From Promerops cafer (Eukaryota; Chordata; Aves; Passeriformes; Nectariniidae): a DNA stretch of 64,000 bases. Below the pieces are notes generated by a model. The model was not told the DNA's origin. It ran no database searches and worked only from the letters and a program-made list of their open reading frames with translations. The position numbers were made by a program, and so were the translations under genes. Positions 48,201 to 60,360 of this stretch are shown here, piece by piece (position 1 is the first letter of the stretch; the number at the start of each line of letters is the position of its first letter). Where the stretch lies: contig VZSE01001754.1 of assembly GCA_013398275.1 (NCBI GenBank), positions 1,146,640-1,210,639 of the forward strand. The letters are read 5' to 3'.

Positions 48201-51200
48201 CCAATCCAGTAGCACATTTGGGCCAGTGCTGGACCCCAAGGCTCGCAGGGCCACTCGTGTCCTCACAGGTCAGTGCTCTGATGAAGTGGGGACAAGAGGG
48301 TCAGGGTAGAGCTGAGCTTTCACTGAACCAGGACTGAATAGGAAACAGGACACACTAAACACTAAATGCAGAAGTGGTGTGCAGAGCAAGATGCTGTGGT
48401 GGGACAGCAGATTTTAGGTGTGAATAATTTGCAGTGCATCCGTGTGATGGGGTGGGGGTGTCTCTGGTGGGTCAGTTCACTGCATGTCAAGCCTGGTGCC
48501 ACCACCTGGTGATGGATGTCAGGGAAGTGCTGTACTTGAAGTGTTAGATTCTTGAGCACATGTGCTGGATAATGTGCTAAAATGTGGCACAGTTTTTTTA
48601 GTTCTCAACTTAATAAAAATACGAAAATGTTATTGACTGAGTTATGTCTGCTCTTCAAAGGTAGTAAAAGAGCCACAGATCTGTGCTTTCTACTTGTAGT
48701 GTGTAATTCAAAAAGGATTAATGGGAGCTGGCCCAAATTTGCTTTTTTTGGATTGAATGTGATAGAGTTTTGATATTTTCAATGTTTTAATTTATAGGCA
48801 GAGTACATGTGACAGTATTTCCCCCATGGGAAATTTCTGAGTGAATACATAAGCTGTTTTCAGGTTGAACACCCCCAGATATTACTCCCCCTTGGAGGAG
48901 GTGTATTCTGCCAGATTGCAGCTTAGGCCAGGCTCTGGTGGTATTATAGCTTCAAAGATGAAACATGGTCTCCCTGATTTGACAGAACTGATGTAAGGAT
49001 TGACCAGTGGTCATGCTCTAGAGAGAATTTGGTACCATCAGGTGCCAAAGACATACAGCTGAAAGACAAAGTAAGCAGGAGTAGAGTTTTAAAACTAGAT
49101 TGTTTTATTTTTCTATAATTAAATATCAAGTTTTATTACAATTTAAAAAATATTAAACCATTTTAAAAGTATTTCAGGCACTCTCCAGGTTTCTGGAGAA
49201 AGTAATTTTGCATTTAAAAGGCCTTAATTTTAACACAGAAACAGTGAAAAGTATTTGATTTTTGTCTGGTTTTTTTTATAAGAGGGAGAAGTACTCCCTT
49301 GGTTACCCATGTATTTTACTGTTCATAAATCACGGGAAGAAAACTTACTGAAATGCAAAAGAATTTTTGAGATGCAGATGTTAAAAAGGAAAATGAACCT
49401 TTGCAGTTTTTGGTTTTGCTAAGAAGCTCTAACAGTGATGGTAATTCCAGTTACAATGATAAAAAAATCCATGTTCATCATATCAGAAACAGTAACAACC
49501 AGTTCCACCTGGCAAACCTCCCAGCACCGTTTCTTGGGGCATCAGGCTGTGCCTGATGAGTGCTAAGGGAGAGCTGGTTCTCCATCACCACCCTGCCTGC
49601 AAGGGGCACATTCCTCTTCCCTTTATCATCGAACCCTGTTCTTCTGTCTTCCCTTTTTCAGTGGGCTGGTGATTCAGGGATAGTCAGTTTCTTGTTTAGG
49701 CTTAACAGTGAGATTTTTATACAGCAGGGCTTACTGAAGCATTTATCTTTTAAGAAACAACATACATATACAGAATTGCAGTGTATGTGTTTTGCAAACA
49801 GCGCTGAGAAATAAATGGGTCACTCTTGGTGCTTTCCAACCTTAATAATGTCTTTTTCATATCTGTCTCACTTATATGAGCTATTCTGCTGTACCCTCAT
49901 ATATTTGAAATTTGAGGAGATATATTTTTTGTTCCACTGTATTGCATCAAGAATATTTTCAAAGAGAATTAATTAAATTGAAGAATTACAAAATATTCAA
50001 AGATACAGCATTCTTAAACCTGGGACAGTTTTTGAAGGCTTTACAGGATATAAAAATATCAGAAAACAAGTTCTTCTTGATGACAAAAGATGATCTTATT
50101 CCCTATCAAGGGCAATGATAGAAGAGCAATCTTGGACAGATTTGATATACTTTGAAGAGCAAAACTGTTATCAGTAGGAATTCAAGATAAAGTTTACTGT
50201 AGAAAAGCCCTACTGACAAACTTAGCAAACATCAGTGTTTCCTATGCCAGACTGTATAAAATGAAATGGTAAAGCAGGCAGCAGAAGGCTAGCATTAAAG
50301 GATGGTGAAAGGGAATTGCTCCTGTTCACATCCTAAAAAATAAAAGCATTCACAGGGTTTATGGGAGAAAAAGGAAATCTCATTTCCATACAACTCAGAT
50401 AAAAAGGAAAGCTACATTTCATAAATCCTGTGATGAGCCTTTTATGTCTACAAAGTTTGGCCAAGGGACCAAGGTAATCTTTTAAAAATGAATGGATTTT
50501 CTTTAAACCACCAAAAAAAGAAAGAAAAAAAATTCAGGCATCCTCTTGATCAAAATTCTCCACAGTAGATTACCTTCAAGTGATAAATGAACTCCCAGAG
50601 AAGATGAATGAGTGGCATGAACCCCTGTATATACTATTCACTAACTGCAGCAAAGATCTTAATTCAGCTGAAAGGAATTCTGTCTTGGAGGCCTGTCAAA
50701 CTAAGGAGACAGAGCATGGATGATTACATTCAGCATCTGAGAAACTTCAGCATAATTGAATCAACTAGGTTAGATTTAACAGTGGGAAAGATCAAATGAG
50801 TGAGAGGTGCAAGGTAGAGTGTCTTGTTCTGCACCCTTGGTGACTTGACCAGGGAGGAGAATGGAGGATGAGGAGGTGGGGTTTATTAGAAAAATGAAGA
50901 ATAGACAGTGAAGGTAAATTGGCAGAGAAGTGGGTGTTGAAGTTGGCACAATCAGAAAACCAAACAAATAAAAAACTCCAGAGGCTGACCACAGGAAACT
51001 GAATTAGGACTGAAAACTGCTTTGAATACCAAATAATCTCAACCAGCCCCACTGTGCTCCCATTGAAGTGAAAAGTCATTTTACTCAAGAATTTTACCAG
51101 GACGTGAGTATCAGAAATTAATCAGAATTGATGTCCTTGTAATACAATTGGCACAAGTATGGTGGAAATCTGAGAAATGGTGCCAAAACTCTTGAGTTTG

Positions 51201-51297
51201 AGCTCAGTTTTCATGTGGGAGGGCTTCCTTTGGCCAGGATGACACCTGTGATGCCATGGTTCCTCCCTGTTGTCCCTGCTCCTCTCCTCCCCAACAG

Positions 51298-51396
51298 TCA
51301 GAGGGAGGCTTGTGTATGCTCCTCCCAAACTTGGGAAAAGCCATTGTCTGGGCATCCTTATCATGGCAATTTGTCATGGAAGGGAAAGAGGAGAAG
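51298..51396 (+). other. Splice-flanked open segment, possible exon
   Basis: The upstream sequence is an excellent acceptor: a C/T tract of about 20 bases ending in CCAACAG at 51297. AAG followed by GTAAGG at 51397 is a good donor. The 99 bases are open in all three forward frames. The phase-0 frame reads SEGGLCMLLPNLGKAIVW. The length is a multiple of three. I recognise no protein. It is the strongest acceptor and donor pair seen, but splice-like pairs arise by chance in long non-coding DNA. Confidence 0.22.
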
Positions 51397-53446
51397 GTAA
51401 GGATGGTGTTGGTCCTGAGAGCTGTGCTTGTGGCTTCCCTTTGCCAGGGAGCAGGAGCAGTGTGGGTGCTGCACCAGTTTCTTATAATCATGTAGCATAT
51501 TTCTAGTGATAAAGGGTAAACATTTAGCAGTTACTAGCTATCCCAGTTATGTTACTACTAGTAGATAATATCTGTGTCTCCTGAATTTCCTTTCTGCTAT
51601 TAGAATATGTTCTTTCAAATAGCAAACTGCCTATCACTTACTAATCTGGCCATTGTGTAACTAATACAATAAATATGTCTCCTGTAAAGTGCAGTGAAGT
51701 AATGAGCAATTTAATGAGTTAAGCAAAGAAAGATAGAAAGTGAAAATAAGAAACCATGGAAACTAGCTCACTAATCCTAGCAGAGTGCCAGCAGACTAAT
51801 GAAGACAGACGGAGAGTGAAAATGAGAATAAAAAGGAGAAACAGCTCACTGAAGGCAGAGATACAAGATATCGGTGTCTTTAAAAGATTTCTGTGTTTAC
51901 TCTTTGCACTAAGCCAACATTTCCCTTTCCCACAATTGCCAGGGAATGGTTTTCTGTCAAAGAAAGTGAGTCAAAAATGCTCTTTGCAGCCAGATCCTTT
52001 TACTGGCCTTTGATTCCTGATCTCCTGTCCCAAATCTCACACTTAGTTGGAAACTGCAAGTAAATGGTAGTATGTAGAGTGGTTAATAAGATGACCCCTC
52101 TTTCCTTCCTCCTTTTCTTCCCCTAGATTAGGAAGTGATGAATCAGCATCAAAACTCCATGATCATGTTTCTGGCAGAAAACATAAAATATGCAATATGC
52201 ATACAACCTCTGTAGGTGCTGAAGTAATCTTGGAATTAAGTGCAGACCCCTGTAGCCACGGTCTCCACTGGGTCCTCTCAGACCAGACCCTGATCCAGCA
52301 TGTGCTCTGCACCCAAATTTAGCTGGTACTGGTATAAGACTGTCCTCATTTCTTGTCTTCGTGACTTTAACTCCACAAGCCCAGTGTTTGACAACATGGA
52401 TTTTGCCTTTAATAATACCTTGGAGCGACAGGACACAGGCCTGTTTTCAAGGTGTTCAGGCAGATCTTGAGACCGTGTCAGGTAAATGAGGCTGTTTATG
52501 AGAGATCTGTTATAGCCAGTTCAATAGTTTATAATTTAAGACTATGTTCTAAACTAGGGGTGGGGACTCTTTATGTAGTAGGTTAATACATACATGACCT
52601 TTAGCACATCCTGACCTTCCTCAGCCTGAGATAATGTTCCATAACAAATTTATTGTGTCAGGGAGATGATTTGTCAGCCAGCAGAAGTAACTGGTAGGAA
52701 CAAAAGGGAGTAGGGACTGAGAGGAGTCTGCTGGTTGGGGATGCTCTTTTATTTATTCTCTGCATCTAGACTGTAATTCTTTATGTGAAATGTCTGAATC
52801 CCCACCTGTCCTGTGACTGAGAGCTAATAGGCATTTCTGGCTTTGCTTATCTTCTGCTTGGTCTTGTAATTTCTCTGGTTGTCCTTTTACTCCATAAGCT
52901 GGCGAGAACACAGCTCCTTGTCTGTTTGGCTCTGACCAGGTGCTGCCCACAGCAGCTGTATTTGCCATGCTGCAAGTCAATAAGTAATAATTCATCCATA
53001 AAAAAAATTCTTCTGTTTCAGAAGCTTGGCAAGCAACACGCAGCTTCAGAGAATTTTCGCACAAAAAATTCTCTATAAATTCAGATATGTAGATCTATTC
53101 TGATCCTAGCCACTTTGGAAAGCAGAGTGAGGGTATTTGAGGTTTTAAGTCACTTTATTGAACTTTATTTTCTCTATGTTAAGAGATCTAACAAGAAAAA
53201 AGCTCTTTACAACCAATACCTTGTATAATTTCAAACAGAACCAAGGTTTTTATCAGAGCAGGGAATATGCTTCAAAAAAGATTTTCTTGAGAATGTTTAC
53301 TTCACTAAAAGTGGCATTGAGTTAATGGTTATGTTTCATTTTTCCGACTGCTTTGTGACTGTTTATAGACCTCACCTTTTATGTGATATCTAAATGTGTT
53401 AGAAATTTAATAGAAAAGGACTTTTGAAGTGGATTTCAGATTCACA

Positions 53447-54465
53447 GAATCTGCTAAGTTGGAAGGGATCCAAAAGGATCATCCAGTCCAGCTCCTGGCC
53501 CTGCACAGCACCATCCCCAAGAGTCACAGCCTGTGCCCGAGAGCTTTGTCCAAACACTCCCTGAGCTCTGTCAGGCTGGTGCTGTGACCACTGCCCTGGG
53601 GAGCCTGTTCAGTGCCCAGCCACCCTCTGGGGGAAGATCCTTTTCCTGATATCCAACACAAACCGCCCCAGACACAGCTTCAGTCCATTCCTTAGGTCCG
53701 GTCACTGTCACCACAGAGCAGAGATCAGTGTCTGTCCCTCCTCTTCCCCTCATGAGGCAGCTGTAACTGCACTGAGGTCTCCCCTCAGTCTCCTCCAGGC
53801 TGAACAGACCAAGTGCCCTCAGCCTCTCCTCACACGGCTTCCCCTCAAGGCCCTTCACCATCCTTGTGGCCTCCTTTGGGCACTCTCCAATAGTTTAATG
53901 TCATTTTTATACTGTGATGTCCAAAGCTGCCCCCAGCACTCGAGGCGAGGCCTCCCCAGCCCAGAGCAGAGCGGGACAATCCCCTCCCTTGCCCGGCCGG
54001 CCGTGCTGGGCCTGATGCCCCCAGGACAGGGATGTCCCTCCTGGCTGCCAGGGCACTGCTGGCTCATGTTCAACTTGCCACTGACCAGGGCCTCCAGGTC
54101 CCTTCCCATGGCACTGCTCTGCAGCCCCTCATTCCCCAGTCTGTCCCTACATCCAGGGTAGCCCCATCCCAGGTGCAGAATCCGGCACTTTCCCTTGTTG
54201 AACCCATGGTTGGGTTCCCATGGTTGGTGATTGCCCAGCCCTCTCATTTGTCGAGGTCTCTCTGCAGGGCCTGCCTGCCTTCGAGGGAGTCAACAGCTCC
54301 TCCCAGTTCATCTGTATCATCTGTGAACTTGCTCAGTGTCCCTTCCAGTCTTGTGTCCAGGTCATTTATGAAAATGTTGAAGAGCAGAGGGCCGAGGATG
54401 GAGCCCTGTGGAACCCCACTAGTGACAGGTCACCTGTCTGATGTTACCCCTTCTTTAGGACTTGG
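53447..54465 (-). mobile_element. Long CR1 LINE copy (about 1 kb)
   Basis: The minus strand is CR1 from its 3' end (near 53,447) back into sequence upstream of the 3' untranslated region. Plus-strand landmarks are 'gtccagctcctggccctgca' (53487), 'gaggtctcccctcagtctcc', 'cccagcactcgaggcgaggc' (53934) and 'ggagccctgtggaaccccac' (near 54,400), which reverse-complements a segment at the end of the CR1 reverse-transcriptase frame. It is the longest copy in the window, GC-richer than its flanks, and keeps a cluster of CpGs at 53,935-54,010, so it is probably among the younger copies. The 3' end is of a third type. Open frames of 130 and 165 codons here are element sequence. Confidence 0.93.
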
Positions 54466-55039
54466 AGCCACCCATAGAAACACGCACTGTGAAACACAAC
54501 ATGTTGATGTGACCTTGTGTGTTCCATGAAACTGGAAATGGACTTTTGAATATGAAAATTTGGTGCTAATTAGCACAGACAATCTGCAGTACTAATAGAA
54601 CATGCAATTATCAGCAAAAAATGTGATGGAGGGATTTTGGGGTGTTGTGTTGTTTTCTTTTCCTTCCTTTTCTCCTTGCCACAATTTCTCTTATCTTGGC
54701 AAAATGGGAAAGAAAACATGTAAAGAGGAAACAGAAGCCAAGGAAATAATATTTCCTGATACAACATGTATTGGTTTTTGAAGCTGAATTATGATAATTT
54801 TTGCTTAGCATTTTTACATACAAAAATTTGAGGTTTTATATTTTGAAAAGGACTTAAAACTACTCAGTTATAATATGTCACTGTCTATGGGCACAACACT
54901 GTCTTTTCATTTTTCTTCCTCATGGGATCTAGACCCTCATAGTCATATCAGCTGCTGCAAACACCTCACTTTTACGCAGGTCTTTGCATCACATTTAAAA
55001 TATTGTAGATATGACACAGGATGAATTGCCTGTCTTAAT

Positions 55040-55260
55040 TCTCTAGCAAAGGACAATGGCTTTAATTTAAGGGTCAAGTTCACCCATACTTTTATGAAAT
55101 TAGCTCTGAAATGATGTCTGCAAATATAATGCTGCCCTTACTGTGTCATAGTGCTACTGAGTGTATTAATAAATTATTGCAGTCTCCTATGATTATAATA
55201 AAATATTTTAAAATTAAATCCAGAGATGCAATTAAATTAATGGACTCAAGGAGAAATATA
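55040..55260. promoter_or_regulatory. Candidate regulatory element
   Basis: The block has TTTAATTTAAG near 55,060, ATTAATAAATTATTGC near 55,165 and AATTAAATTAATGG near 55,232. Mixed, non-repetitive sequence lies between the AT words. It is inferred from motif content. Confidence 0.25.
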
Positions 55261-58051
55261 AAGCTATAGGATGTAACAGTGTAAAAGGCTGTTTCATTGT
55301 TGTGTGAGCCTTTTGAGTATCAGATGGATTTTCATTATCAAGAGATCTGAATTCCTTTAGATCCCACTTTGACATTAAAGGCAGGATACCATGACAGTAA
55401 TGCTTAATATTAAGGTACATATATACTCCATAGCTAAAAGACGATTCTCATTCTTGGATGAGCATTCCAAGCTCAGAGAGTTCATCCCTATTTTTCAGTG
55501 CATTCCTCTCTCCTTGCCCCATTTTATGAAGTTCACCCACTGATTCTGTCTTTCCAGAGTCCTCAGGGAAGCATCAGAAGTTACTTCATGAGCTGCTGTG
55601 AAGTGATATGAATAATTCTTATTCCTGAAATTCACGTTCTTATAAAGTAGAGACATTGGGAACAACAGAAATGAGGGGGTGAGTGTAATGGAGGTACCCT
55701 GTATTGCTGTATTTAGGTTTAGGTGTTCAGATACAAAGGCACAAGAACCTTCTTCAGTAACAGCACTGGGTGTCTTTCCTTGGAATCTCTTCCCTTGAAG
55801 AAAACTGGATTTTTGCTATTGCTTGCAATACAAACACTTTGCTGCAAGGAGGATATGAGCTCAAATATAGAACTATAAATAATATTTTCTGTTTTAATTT
55901 TTATTTTAATTGGTGCAAGTCTGTGTTTGAAGGGCTGAGAATTTGGTAGAGGAAGGATATCAGATTGTCAAATTGATCTTATGCCTACTGCTTGTGTTTT
56001 TTATGGTAGTGTCTTCCTGGCAAATTAATCTCATAATGGTCAGTGTTGATTGCAGTCAAATGTTGTTCTGTTGTTCCATTTTTCCTGAAGAATTGGAAGG
56101 ATTTTTACAGGCTCTGTATTTCTTCAACAGTTTTTCAGTGCCCTCTGAAATATTTCGGTGTACTATACGAGTGATCATACATGAAGTATCTACGAAGTAA
56201 ATCAGGCGCAGTAGTTCAATACCATTTTAATTGAATTGTCTTTGTATTTAAATTGAAATAGTCAATTGCAGAGGTATATTTGCCCAGGAAAACCAGTTTG
56301 CAAACCAAATTTATTCTGTATCTAACAGAAAGAGACCTGCATAAAATTGCAGAGCCAGGAGCCCCAAGAATTAGATGTGCATCTTTCCCACAGCAGACTG
56401 CCCCTTTAAATTGGTCTCAGAGAAAGAACAGTGCATTTATAATTCAGCTTGTCCTGAAGGAGAGCTCTTCTCTGTGGGAGGATCCTCTTTAATTACAACT
56501 TCACAGTAATAAGATGAGAAATGAGCAAGCAAGAAAGTACTGCTGGAATGAGACATGATAAATCAGTTTGTCCAGGAAGCACGTTTATACCAGATCTATC
56601 ACCACATTCAGCACAGCACTATCTTTCTTATTTCAATAAGGAAATCTCATGAAGAAATTTTAATTGCATACTATTAGGTGAAAGTCAATGTCCCATAATG
56701 AGCAAAGTGAAACCTGCATTTTTTCTTCTTTTATCTTCATGCTTTGAGTTCCCAAGGATTAACACAAAATGATTTGCCCTTAAATTGCACCTTTTTTTTT
56801 TTCCGCTGTTCATTTGTCTGAAGGATGTAGATTTTAGGTAATTTAAAAGGCACCAAGCTTTTGCTGTATGCTTCATGCTTGCAAGTTGGGAGTCAGATGG
56901 GAAAAAAATTTCCAATTTTCAAAGTCTCCTATTGTTAAGGGTGACTGAATGGCAGCCTGCAATTATATGATTTCAATGTAATTCATTCAGTAGGGAAGAG
57001 GTTGGTTCATAGATGCCTGGCTTAAAAGATTGGCACTGCTGTGTGATTAATTTCCAAAGTTTGGAGGTATTTCCAACAGCATACAAAGGAAGCATGTGAC
57101 AGTGACATTTTCTGGATTTGTGCTAGGATTGCTTTATAATTGAAATGCTGGACTAGTGGGGATCACATTATCTTTGGAGGTTTATTTCTCTTAGTGTGAG
57201 TCTATGTTTGTGTGTGTAAACACATAAAATAGAGAAATATGCACCTATAAATGCACACGTACATATACGTATATATGAGCACACAGGCATGTGATATGTG
57301 GAAGTGTACCAGGGGATTTTATTGTGTAGATGTCTTGCACTTGCTCCTTAAATGCAGAATTTCAAGAGTTACTCTTTTTCTCTTTCACATAAGAAAGCTA
57401 ATGATGAGGCTCATTCCTGAAAGAGCTGTAATTTAATGCTTGATTTAGGATATTTAAGCAAAAAAAAAAAGGTATTTGTTTTTTGAGTGAATTAAATTTG
57501 TGAATTATAGTTACAGGCAAAAATTGCTGTAATGGGCAACTGGGAAGTACCTTCTTTACAACAGTTTATTTTTTTGGTCCATTGTTTGTTATGGTCAATG
57601 GATTCCCTAATTACTTATATTTAAGGCTGTGCCAAATCTTCATTATCAGACATCAAACCACATGAACCTTACCCACATAGAAAAGAGCTGAAATGAATCA
57701 GGAATGAAAACAGAGTGCTTTCAGCTTCCTACCAGAAGAAAGAGGAACTACATTTCTACCTCAAAGGGCAGAGAAATTGAGGGTGACATCCTCAAAAATT
57801 TAAATCAAAAAGCAGAACATGCAATTTCCATGTCTCTTAACTGACTTCTCAATTTTGAACCTATAGGTTTTATATTGCAAGTTTTGGACATAACTGTACC
57901 AATCAGAATGATCCTTTAAATACAAAGGCTCTTGTTTTTGCTGTATTTGTATGACTCTGGGAGGTCAACCTGAGGGAGGAAGCTACACTGTGGGGGAAAC
58001 CTGGGACTAAAGCTGGCAGTGCTGGAGCTGACTCTAGATGAAGATTTTCTG

Positions 58052-58105
58052 ATATATATATATATATATATTTTTTTTTTATTATTATTATTATTTTTTT
58101 TTTTC
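58052..58105. repeat. Compound microsatellite (TA)n, T run, (ATT)n, T run
   Basis: About nine TA units run into an 11-base T run, then about five ATT units, then another T run of 11 or more bases. It is likely to be length-variable between individuals. Confidence 0.85.
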
Positions 58106-59639
58106 CTCAGAAAAAGCAGGCTGACTCTTTTTATTGCTGGAAAAAGCACCAGTTTCAGGAGAAAAGCTTCTTGAGATGAAGATCCCAGGGTAAGGTCCAT
58201 ATTCTTTGGTGTCATGAAACACTGAAAGGTTTATGATTCAGAAACACTTTTGAAGTCATGGCAGAGAAATACCGCTCTCTAAATGCAGATGTTTCTGTCT
58301 TCGAGCCCAGTCTGATGTTCATACCAGTACATAGGTCTTGAGGAATGGGCTAAATGAAAGAGAAAGGAGTAAAAAAGCAAGATATGAAACAAATACTTTG
58401 AATATTTCTCTTGTGGAAAAAACTGTTGAGTACTTGAAGCTTATGGGTGTTTAAACTCCATCCAGCACCAGTCTGATGGTCTGTATGGCTTAGAAAGGAA
58501 AAAAATTAAACTCAGAAAAATAGATAATCCTGGTCAATAAATTTTTCCCCAAAAGCTGGGAAAAAAGACACTACAGTGCCAAGATCCTTATGCATTGCCC
58601 AACACCCAAATTTTCATGGTGATCAGAAGCCCTGGGGGTGATTTCACCTGGGGCAAGGCAGCCCGTTTCTCTTTCCTACCTGGTTTTGACTTGTGCTGAG
58701 GGGTGGTGAGGTTCCTCGTTTAGCTCAAGTACACAGGATCTCACCAAGGGTAGTGACATCTCTATTCATCTGGGTCTCACTGCATTCTCAGAGTAACCCT
58801 CTCCTCAGGATGGGGTCTTTAGGAGGCCAAAATATTACAGGGCTGGAGATTGCTTTTGGCATTTCAGTACGCTAGGGTTGTCTTTTGAGTGAACCCAGCA
58901 TCGCTGCAGAAAAGTGCAGGGAAACGTGAAACAGCAGGGAGCCAGGGTTATGAAAAGATAAAAGCTGTTAAAAATGTCAGATTGCCTGCCTGGCGCTGGT
59001 GGCCACAGGCAGCAGAGCAGAGAGGAGGGGACGGAGACGTAGGGATGGGGAGGCTCACAGGGGTTGTTTCCCTCCCTCGGTGCAAGGTGGGTTTGTGTGA
59101 TGGACACACACCATGTGGGGGAAATTCTCCTCTCAGTATGAAATGATTGTCTATTTGTTCTGCTTGTGGAGCTGCCATTAATGCCAGTGGGACTCGTGGA
59201 AAGAGTTCTGAACGGGAAGCCAAGAGCAACTGTGATTCAGAGATGAGCAATTTGCCCCATAATGTGAAGGCAGCTTTATGAGCTGTTTATTCAACTTGCT
59301 CTGTGCCGAAATTGAAACTCCTCAAAAATAGCCCATTTGTACAGTCACCTGGTCCCACTGTATCACACAAACATCACTGCTTTGGTTTTTTATTGCACAC
59401 CTTCTGGGATGTCAGGGACACAGGACTGCAGAGGGCTTATGTAAAAAGTTCAGACCTCTGAGATCAGAATAAATGAAATGTTCATTCACAGACCGCAATT
59501 CTCTTCTCACAGCCATTTAATTTCTACACTTTCAAAGGAATTCCAGAGTTCAGCAGTAGCTATTTAAAAAAAATTTTGATTTTGATGAACACATACCCAG
59601 AACAGGATCATAATATAAAATACGTGATGGCAAATGCTT

Positions 59640-59800
59640 GTGATTTTTCCCATAATAATGAAGAAAGGGATAACAAACAGGTTAACACCCTCTCCCATGG
59701 TAATAACTTCATAATAAATAATGGCTAATTGCCAATGATATCAGGTGTTTATGTATGATTTCACGCCAGATTTACTGTCTTTTCAAGTATTAACACATGG
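59640..59800. promoter_or_regulatory. Candidate regulatory element
   Basis: The non-repetitive block has GATAACAAACAGG, GGTAATAACTTC, GGCTAATTGCC and a forkhead-like GGTGTTTATGTATG within about 90 bases. It is inferred from motif density. Confidence 0.25.
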
Positions 59801-59894
59801 AAAGTGCAGTTTGTCCTTTCTTTCTTAGAGATGAATTCACAAAATAATATACAAGCAAGCTGAGACAAACAACTAGAAGCTGGTCTTATAATGA

Positions 59895-59958
59895 TCATAG
59901 AATCATTAAGGTTGGAAAAGACCTCTAATATAATTGAGTCCAACCATTAAGCTAACAC
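59895..59958 (-). mobile_element. CR1 LINE 3'-end remnant
   Basis: The plus strand reads as the reverse complement of a CR1 terminus: 'tcatagaatcattaaggttg', 'gaaaagacctctaatataat' and 'tgagtccaaccattaagcta'. It is of the 3'-end type seen at 19.8 and 23.1 kb. Only about 64 bases remain. Confidence 0.9.
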
Positions 59959-60289
59959 TGATGATAGTTACTGCCAGTTGTTTTACAGTTATGGCATGAA
60001 GAAAAAGAAAAAAATTTCTGAAACTGCCCATTCTCCCAGATGAGATGGAAAAAAATGTTAGATGAGTGGGGTCGGATTTCATGTCAAAGTGAAAAAACCC
60101 ACAAAGATATCTGGTGATAGCTCATCACCAATACGTGGGATAAAATTAGAGGGATTTTATCAGCTCTTCATGCATGAAACACATAGAATATACAGCTCTA
60201 GATAAAGGCATTTGCATCACATTGGTAATCAGGAAAGGAGAGATGGTGTTTGGAATGACTCCTGACTGAAGGATAAATGTGCCAAGCTA

Positions 60290-60360
60290 TTATTACTTGA
60301 TATTTAATGTGTTTATTTATGCTGCAGTGATGCAAATGGAGAATTTTCATTTTGAATGAA
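60290..60360. promoter_or_regulatory. Octamer with flanking forkhead-like word
   Basis: ATGCAAAT lies at 60330-60337, preceded by a GTGTTTATTTATG forkhead-like word and followed by a CATTTTGAAT word resembling a SOX half-site. A second octamer, ATTTGCAT, lies nearby at 60210-60217. It is inferred from motif content. Confidence 0.25.

Larger units (their letters stand above)
45863..53446. other. Unique non-coding sequence, AT-rich, few marks
   Basis: The stretch includes a very AT-rich patch (about 46,400-46,760), a 14-base-arm inverted repeat at 46920-46956, a candidate element near 48,000 and a splice-flanked segment at 51298-51396, all described separately. I recognise no gene or known repeat in the rest. 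Confidence 0.45.
54466..59894. other. Unique AT-rich non-coding sequence between CR1 copies
   Basis: A candidate element lies at 55,040-55,260 and a microsatellite at 58052-58105. An alternating purine-pyrimidine patch lies at about 57,250-57,296. No gene is recognised. Confidence 0.45.

Noticed and set aside
49830..49860. Possible CR1 terminal remnant ('tttccaaccttaataatg')
   Set aside because: It is too short and isolated to distinguish from chance similarity.
53855..54529. 130- and 165-codon open frames on opposite strands
   Set aside because: Both lie almost wholly in the long CR1 copy and do not preserve an intact CR1 reading frame.
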